From Alcaligenes pakistanensis (GTDB lineage Bacteria; Pseudomonadota; Gammaproteobacteria; Burkholderiales; Burkholderiaceae_B), in contig NZ_BMZN01000003.1 of assembly GCF_014652815.1 (NCBI RefSeq), positions 203,429 through 267,428 on the forward strand: a stretch of 64,000 bases of DNA. Direction: 5' to 3'. The notes under the pieces were generated by a model. That model was not told the origin of the DNA. It did no database searches and saw only the letters and a list, made by a program, of their open reading frames with translations. Shown here piece by piece: positions 59,090-64,000 of this stretch. Position 1 is the first letter of the stretch, and each line of letters starts with the position of its first letter. A program made the position numbers and the translations under genes.

Positions 59090-60631
59090 ATGCTCGATCT
59101 CTTGATTGCCGATCTCGCTACTGAGATTCCGGGGCCACTGCGTCTGCAACGCATGGTGCATTTGCTGGCCCGCCACTTTGGCTGTGATGCTGCTGGCCTA
59201 CTCAAACTGGACGACACCGTGCTGCGCATCGTGGCGGCCAGCGGTCTGGGTAACGACACACTGGGGCGTCACTTTGTGATTGCCGATCACCCTCGGCTGG
59301 CTCGGATTCTGAGCTCGGCCAACTTGACTCGCTTTGAGCCCAACTGTGGCCTGCCCGACCCCTACGATGGCCTGCTGGATGACAAGCTGGGCCAACCCCT
59401 GCCCGTACATGACTGTGTCGGGATTACCTTGCAGGTGCAAGGTACACCTTGGGGAATACTGACCCTGGATGCGTTACGGCCAGGGACGTTTTCAGCCTCC
59501 ATGCTGGTCGAGTTGAAACACTGGTGCCTGATTCTGGAAAGTGCCATCCGCATCAGTGAAATGGAAGAAGAAAACCGCAGCCTGCGCTTGTTGTCCACCT
59601 TGCCGCCCGACTATTTGTCGCGCAGCAACTCGGCCTCCATTATCGGCAACAGCAAGTCCTTGCTGGAAGTGATTCAGCTTCTGGATACTGTGGCCACATC
59701 TGAACTGCCGGTTTTGTTGCTGGGCGAGACTGGCGTGGGCAAAGAGTTGTTTGCGCAACGCCTGCACCAGCGCTCGCCGCGGCACAGCAAGCCACTGATC
59801 TACGTAAACTGTGCCGCCCTGCCTGAGTCTTTGGCTGAAAGCGAGCTGTTTGGTCACGTCAAAGGGGCATTTTCGGGCGCTCACGAACACCGCGCCGGAC
59901 GTTTTGAAGCGGCCCAGGGTGGCACGCTGTTTCTGGACGAAATTGGTGAGTTGTCTTTAACCATTCAGGCCAAGTTATTGCGTACCTTGCAAAATGGTGA
60001 GATCCAGCGCCTGGGCGCCGACCATCCCATCAGGCTGAATGTGCGCCTGGTCGCTGCCACCAACCGGGACCTGACGCAGCAAATTGCACAAGGCGGTTTC
60101 CGAGCAGACTTGTTCCACCGACTGTCGGTTTTTCCCTTGACCATCCCGGCCTTGCGCGAGCGCCATCAGGACATCCTGCTGCTGGCAGGCCATTTTTTGG
60201 AAACTAACCGTTCTCGTTTGGGATTGCGCGGAATTCGTCTCGCCCACGACGCGGAAGCTGCTTTACTGGCTTATCATTGGCCTGGTAACGTCCGCGAATT
60301 GGAGCATTTAATTAGCCGCGCAACCATCCGCCTGCTGGTCGATACGCCAGATCGTAACCAAATATTTACTCTTAGCGCCGATAATCTCAACTTGTTACCA
60401 TCGCCTCAGCAGCCAGTTACAAGGACCAGCTTGGCAGTAGGGGTACCCAGCCAGTCCTTGCGCCAGTCCGTTGAACAGTTGCAAAGTCAGCTGATTCGGC
60501 ACGCCCTAGAACAGACCGAGGGTAACTGGAGCCAGGCTGCCCGACAGCTAGGCATAGACCCCAGCAATCTGCACAAGCTGGCCAGCAAACTAGGGCTTAA
60601 AACCCGCTCAGAAAGCTTAAGTGATGACTGA
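59090..60631 (+). CDS. norR: NO-responsive sigma-54 activator NorR
   Basis: A 513-residue regulator with three domains: a GAF NO sensor (about 1-165), an AAA+ domain (about 185-410) and a Fis-type helix-turn-helix (about 465-505). GAF residues around the mononuclear iron in E. coli NorR are kept (GRHF, HPRL, LPDPYDG, VHDCVG, LTLD). Walker A is GETGVGKE. The sigma-54 contact loop reads GAFSGA instead of GAFTGA. It activates the divergent nor operon when NO is bound. It overlaps the next gene by 8 bp. Confidence 0.95.
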   Translation: MLDLLIADLATEIPGPLRLQRMVHLLARHFGCDAAGLLKLDDTVLRIVAASGLGNDTLGRHFVIADHPRLARILSSANLTRFEPNCGLPDPYDGLLDDKLGQPLPVHDCVGITLQVQGTPWGILTLDALRPGTFSASMLVELKHWCLILESAIRISEMEEENRSLRLLSTLPPDYLSRSNSASIIGNSKSLLEVIQLLDTVATSELPVLLLGETGVGKELFAQRLHQRSPRHSKPLIYVNCAALPESLAESELFGHVKGAFSGAHEHRAGRFEAAQGGTLFLDEIGELSLTIQAKLLRTLQNGEIQRLGADHPIRLNVRLVAATNRDLTQQIAQGGFRADLFHRLSVFPLTIPALRERHQDILLLAGHFLETNRSRLGLRGIRLAHDAEAALLAYHWPGNVRELEHLISRATIRLLVDTPDRNQIFTLSADNLNLLPSPQQPVTRTSLAVGVPSQSLRQSVEQLQSQLIRHALEQTEGNWSQAARQLGIDPSNLHKLASKLGLKTRSESLSDD

Positions 60632-61322
60632 CATCTCCTACCCCTCCTTGTTAGCCAGCCTGCCCGTGTTCTCTGCTCTGGATGCGACCAGCATCAATGA
60701 GCTCTGGCAAGAGGGACGCCTGATGCACTACGACAAGGACAGCCAGGTCTTTCGGCAAGAGCAAAGTAGTGACCATTTTTACGTCCTGCTGCAGGGTCTG
60801 ATCAAAGTGGTGCGTACGATGCCCAACGGCTCCCAATTACTGGTGCGTTTTGCCTTGCCGGGTGATGTTATTGGCATTGCCCCTGCCTTACGCCGGCGTA
60901 ACTACCCGGCCACCGCGATCAGCGTGACCACCAGTGCTGCGTTGGCCTGGCCGGAGAAATCCTGGGACAGCCTGACGCAACGCTTTCCCTGCCTGCTTAG
61001 CAGCGCCCAAGACACGGTAGCGCGTCGCCTGAGCGATGCCGATGACCGCCTGTTGGAAATTCATAGCCTGGAAGTGGAGCAGCGACTGGCTCACAGCTTG
61101 CTGCGCTTGATTCGTCAAGTGGGGCAAAGCGGTGCCCAAGGCACTTCTTTAAGTATTCCTGTGACCCGGCAAGACCTGGCGGATCTGGCCGGTACAACCT
61201 TGTACACGGCCAGTCGGGTGGTTAGCAGTTGGGATCACCAAGGCCTGATTCTGGCAGGCCGTAAGCAAATTACGATTGCTGATCTGGATAAGTTTGCACA
61301 CACCATCCTGGAGCGCGGCTAA
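60624..61322 (+). CDS. Crp/Fnr-family regulator, DNR/NnrR type
   Basis: A 232-residue regulator. The N-terminal cyclic-nucleotide-like domain (about 10-125) is followed by a long dimer helix and a winged helix near 175-225. It lacks the FNR iron-sulfur cysteines, having a single Cys. The recognition helix carries TLYTASR, like the LYTxSR I recall for NnrR, in place of the ExxSR of FNR. DNR/NnrR proteins sense NO and activate nir and nor genes. Its ATG overlaps the norR stop (ATGACTGA), so NorR and this protein are made from one message. Confidence 0.88.
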   Translation: MTDISYPSLLASLPVFSALDATSINELWQEGRLMHYDKDSQVFRQEQSSDHFYVLLQGLIKVVRTMPNGSQLLVRFALPGDVIGIAPALRRRNYPATAISVTTSAALAWPEKSWDSLTQRFPCLLSSAQDTVARRLSDADDRLLEIHSLEVEQRLAHSLLRLIRQVGQSGAQGTSLSIPVTRQDLADLAGTTLYTASRVVSSWDHQGLILAGRKQITIADLDKFAHTILERG

Positions 61323-61330
61323 ACACCGTT

Positions 61331-62134
61331 TTAGTCTTCAGTCACCAGACGCAAACCCAGATACCGCGGTGGTACACCAACCGAACACGCGCCTGTTTTA
61401 GGATCACGGATAAAGTCGGGCATCACCGCAATATGCTCCCCGCCCAAGGTACGGACGCCGCAGTTTTCCAGGCGTGATTCAGCAGGCGGCATACTGATAC
61501 GGTGCACCCGAACGTGGCAGGTGTTGGTCCATTCGGCTACCTGCCCGGCAGCATCAAAAACCCCATAAGCATTTGCCACGCCTTGGCCTAAAGGGGCCAA
61601 TGGCACTTCCTGCTCCTGCTTGCGCCTATAGCTGTCCTGATATTCCTGTAGCCACAGTGCCGCCTGCTCGTTTTCATCTAACCCAGTCTGAGCAGATTCC
61701 GGCACTTTCAGGTCCGCAAAATAGCTCCACTCCAGATAGTCCGGCAAACGAAACTTCTTGCCCGTGCGCTCGCTAAGCCAGGCGGCATAGTCCTGCCCGT
61801 CCTGCCAGCTAACACCGACCACCGGCATATTCTTGGCTTGTCCCTGCCCGACGGCATCGGCCGCCTTGCAACGTTCAGCACGGACACATTGGTCGTACTC
61901 ATACTGACTGACCTGATACTTCATGGCTTTGAGCATGGGCGAGGGAGCATATGTCACGGTGTCAGAAGCAATCAGGCGGCCATCCAGCAAGAACTCCCCT
62001 GCCTGCATGACATCACGCGCCGGACCAGCTACTTCGACCAGTTCTGGCAAACCGGCTTGAGTGCTGGACTCTCCAGCCGAACATCCGGCCAGAATGGCCA
62101 CTAACAGCACTGATCCCACTACATGGCTTCGCAT
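61331..62134 (-). CDS. nirV: NirV-like formylglycine-generating-enzyme family lipoprotein
   Basis: A 267-residue protein of the FGE-sulfatase family, the family of NirV found next to nirK in other denitrifiers. Its signal peptide ends in the lipobox ILAGC, so it is probably a lipoprotein facing the periplasm. FGE features include MPVVGVSWQDGQDYAAWLSERTGKKFRLPDYLEW and AAGQVAEWTNTC; the paired catalytic cysteines of FGE are not evident. GGGAG lies 6 nt before the chosen ATG. It is convergent with the DNR-type gene and split from nirK by the nor genes. Confidence 0.82.
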   Translation of the reverse strand: MRSHVVGSVLLVAILAGCSAGESSTQAGLPELVEVAGPARDVMQAGEFLLDGRLIASDTVTYAPSPMLKAMKYQVSQYEYDQCVRAERCKAADAVGQGQAKNMPVVGVSWQDGQDYAAWLSERTGKKFRLPDYLEWSYFADLKVPESAQTGLDENEQAALWLQEYQDSYRRKQEQEVPLAPLGQGVANAYGVFDAAGQVAEWTNTCHVRVHRISMPPAESRLENCGVRTLGGEHIAVMPDFIRDPKTGACSVGVPPRYLGLRLVTED

Positions 62135-62187
62135 TGTGCACTCCCTAGAGACAATCACAATTGAAGCGCAGCCCGAGCGTAGTGTCC

Positions 62188-62201
62188 TTGCGCCAAGGCA
62201 A
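62188..62201. promoter_or_regulatory. Candidate DNR/NnrR site upstream of nirV
   Basis: TTGCG-CCAA-GGCAA, a TTGC-N6-GCAA dyad, about 60 bp before the nirV start. It has the same form as the dyad before nirK. Confidence 0.5.
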
Positions 62202-62273
62202 ACACGCGATAGAACACATCCATAAATTTAAAGGCTGGAAGTGTGAATAAAGCGCAAGTAAAAATCCAGGCAC

Positions 62274-62324
62274 AAAAAAATAGCTCCCAATCGGCATGGA
62301 TGAAAATCCAGACCTAGGGAGCTA
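62274..62324 (-). terminator. Terminator of gltS
   Basis: TAGCTCCC (62281-62288) pairs with GGGAGCTA (62317-62324). On the minus strand it is followed by T7. The loop of 28 nt is long but partly self-paired. Confidence 0.75.
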
Positions 62325-62371
62325 GGCAAATCAGGCAAGGTTCTACATCACCGTGCCTGGGTTGCGGCTAT

Positions 62372-63592
62372 TTAGCTTAAGACCTTCAAGAAGCCAGTAA
62401 TGATGACGGCATTGAAGAAATCGATAAACAAAGAACCCACCAAGGGAATCACAAAGAAGGCCTTGCGGGAAGGACCGTTATCCTCGGTGAAAGCCTGCAT
62501 ATTAGCCATGGCGTTAGGCGTGGCACCCATACCAAAGCCGCAGTGCCCAGCCGACATCACCACTGCGTCATAGTCTTTACCCATGACCTTGAACGTGACG
62601 TAGGTGGCAAAAAAGAACATCAATACCGTTTGTGCAATCAGGATCACCAAGAGAGGGCCAGCTACTTCGGCCAATTGCCACAGCTTCATGACCATCAGGG
62701 ACAGGACCAGGAAAAAGGCCAGTGAGACATTACCGATAGTCTCAAACTCTTTTTCTGGTAAACGATAGTGACGCCAGTCGATGATATTGCGAATAGCCGC
62801 TGCAATCAGCATCGAACCCAGATACTCGGGCAAAACGATTTTGTAGCTAGCCAGGAAATCAATAATGACGCTACCAATACCAATGGCCACACAAAGCAGA
62901 ATGACCGCATACACCGGCATATCGAAACCACCCTCTTCCACCTGGGTCGTTTCTGTCACGATTTTTGTGGGCGCATCCTTGCCTTCGTGTTGACGACGAT
63001 GACGGCGGTGTGGCTCAGGCCCCGAGATATTGTGTTTTCGCATCAAGCGCTTGCCCAATGGGCCACCGATGACACACCCCATCACCAAGCCCCAAGTCGA
63101 GGCAGCGATAGCGGCAGGCAAGGCCCCCACAGCACCCGCTTTTTCCAGCAAAGGACCAAACGCACCCGAGGTGCCGTGCCCACCTGTCATGGATACCGAG
63201 CCTGCCGCCAGCCCCAACAAGGGATTGGCATCCAGGAGCACAGCAAGGGACACGCCCAGTACGTTTTGCAAAACGATCAACCCTACCGCACAGCCTAAAA
63301 ACAGGGCGACCGCGACACCACCTTTTTTCAACAGCTCAAAACTAGCTGAAAAACCAATGGTGGTGAAAAAAGCCATCAGCAGGAAATGACGTATATCGTC
63401 ATTGAACTCAAAGGTAAAAGCGCCCGTTTGGTAGCCAATCAGCGCGATCAGAGAAAAGACCAGACCACCGATAATGGGACTGGGAATGAAATAGCGGGCC
63501 AAAATAGCCACGCGATTTTTTATGTATTCCCCTAGCACTAAAAAAACAGCGGCCATCCCGACCGTCTGTGCAATATCGAGTTGAATATTCAT
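62372..63592 (-). CDS. gltS: Sodium/glutamate symporter
   Basis: A 406-residue inner-membrane transporter with about ten hydrophobic helices in two halves separated by a charged cytoplasmic loop (HNISGPEPHRRHRRQHEGKD, about residue 190). GHGTSGAFGPLLEKAG in the first half and GHCGFGMGATPNAMANMQA in the second are the inverted GltS pore motifs. It imports glutamate with sodium. It is transcribed alone with its own terminator. Confidence 0.95.
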   Translation of the reverse strand: MNIQLDIAQTVGMAAVFLVLGEYIKNRVAILARYFIPSPIIGGLVFSLIALIGYQTGAFTFEFNDDIRHFLLMAFFTTIGFSASFELLKKGGVAVALFLGCAVGLIVLQNVLGVSLAVLLDANPLLGLAAGSVSMTGGHGTSGAFGPLLEKAGAVGALPAAIAASTWGLVMGCVIGGPLGKRLMRKHNISGPEPHRRHRRQHEGKDAPTKIVTETTQVEEGGFDMPVYAVILLCVAIGIGSVIIDFLASYKIVLPEYLGSMLIAAAIRNIIDWRHYRLPEKEFETIGNVSLAFFLVLSLMVMKLWQLAEVAGPLLVILIAQTVLMFFFATYVTFKVMGKDYDAVVMSAGHCGFGMGATPNAMANMQAFTEDNGPSRKAFFVIPLVGSLFIDFFNAVIITGFLKVLS

Positions 63593-63847
63593 CTATCCGT
63601 ATTTCCTTACATCTTTTGGATAAGGCAACGCCTCTGTCTGCTGCATGGCACAGGTGAAAGCCAAATCCTTCAGAGCGCGTATCAATCTGGCACGAGCAAG
63701 TCTGAGTCGACAAGGGCTCGCACGGAAATCATTGTAATGGGCTTGAAAAATAACATGAGCCGCTGCCTGAACACGCGAAAACACGTAACTTTCGGGTTCT
63801 TATTACAAAAAAACCCGCCTGACGGCGGGCTTGGTTTCGTATGGCGC
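63593..63847. other. Gap between gltS and the polyprenyl synthase gene
   Basis: 255 bp. It contains a hairpin at 63808-63836 and presumably the gltS promoter; no coding frame is convincing. Confidence 0.5.
63803..63836. terminator. Terminator next to the polyprenyl synthase gene
   Basis: CCCGCC and GGCGGG form a 6-bp stem with a 4-nt loop; A7 lies on the left side, giving a T-run on the minus strand, so it ends the partial ispB-type gene. Confidence 0.85.
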
Positions 63848-64000
63848 TTAACGATCTCGTTGTATCGAGAATGCACACAAATCCAGCAAAACCTGCTTGT
63901 ACTCGCTGTCTGGCACCGCTGCCAAGGCTTCTACCGCCAGCTGCGCTTCTGCATGTGCCGCGTCGCGCGTGTAGGCAAGCGCATCGGTTTGCTCGATAGC
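63848..64000 (-). CDS. ispB: Octaprenyl diphosphate synthase, C-terminal end
   Basis: The last 50 codons of a gene that enters from the right edge. The segment includes TRDAAHAEAQLAVEALAAVPDS and ends in SIQRDR. This matches the C-terminus of IspB-type trans-polyprenyl synthases (ending in VQRDR), which make the side chain of ubiquinone. The active-site aspartate motifs lie outside the window, so chain length cannot be judged. Confidence 0.85.
   Translation of the reverse strand, partial: AIEQTDALAYTRDAAHAEAQLAVEALAAVPDSEYKQVLLDLCAFSIQRDR

Noticed and set aside
63593-63784. 63-residue minus-strand frame upstream of gltS
   Set aside because: No good ribosome-binding site, no hydrophobic or known pattern, and it occupies the probable gltS promoter.

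Overview
The window looks like chromosomal sequence from a betaproteobacterium of the order Burkholderiales, most likely family Alcaligenaceae and possibly Alcaligenes itself. Reasons are protein similarity recalled from memory, the gene neighbourhoods (rubredoxin/thiD-like/thiE/hemL; rplU/rpmA/obgE/proB; mreBCD/mrdA/rodA; gatCAB; accBC beside prmA) and a copper nitrite reductase with a single-subunit quinol NO reductase. I saw no insertion sequence, prophage, CRISPR array, tRNA or rRNA. Gene density is high and most of the window is core genome.

Layout. 1-3.5 kb (minus): a partial zinc-ribbon gene, prmA, accC, accB, aroQ. 3.6-12.8 kb: a TlpA-type thioredoxin, mpl, a YqiA-type esterase, an RNB ribonuclease, a TonB-like protein, aroE, mtgA, lptG, apaH. 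12.8-14.8 kb (minus): an acyltransferase, ruvX, yqgE, rubredoxin. 14.9-17.8 kb: a degenerate thiD-like gene, thiE, hemL. 17.8-20.7 kb: an acyl-CoA ligase (minus) and a MarR regulator (plus) on either side of a 733-bp AT-rich control region. 20.8-27.7 kb: argJ, two small stress-type proteins, rplU, rpmA, obgE, proB, dadA. 27.7-29.6 kb: an OmpR-like regulator with a pseudo-receiver and two tandem XRE paralogues. 29.6-31.7 kb: thiC behind a TPP riboswitch. 32.1-38.2 kb (minus): an OmpA-like lipoprotein, an orphan Bug receptor, and an aapJQMP amino-acid ABC transporter. 38.4-41.1 kb: ftsE, ftsX, mutY. 41.2-46.7 kb (minus): the rod-shape cluster. 47-50.3 kb: gatCAB. 50.4-54.8 kb: pyrE, LysR, DoxX, a DODA-type dioxygenase, exonuclease III, a cytochrome c.

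The most interesting part is the denitrification block at 54.9-62.1 kb: nirK, a qNOR gene (norZ), a small unknown gene overlapping norZ, norR, a DNR/NnrR-type Crp/Fnr regulator, and a NirV-like lipoprotein. The 149 bp between the unknown gene and norR contain a consensus sigma-54 promoter firing toward norZ and three NorR boxes of form GGT-N7-ACC. The unknown gene has a good ribosome-binding site about 15 nt after the predicted transcription start and overlaps the norZ start by 8 bp, so it is probably the first cistron of the NO-detoxification operon. Two TTGC-N6-GCAA motifs, one upstream of nirK and one upstream of nirV, could be sites for the DNR-type regulator. The proposed logic is that nitrite is reduced to NO by NirK, NO is sensed by NorR and the DNR-type protein, and NO is removed by NorZ.

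The window ends with gltS and the C-terminal 50 codons of an ispB-type polyprenyl diphosphate synthase.
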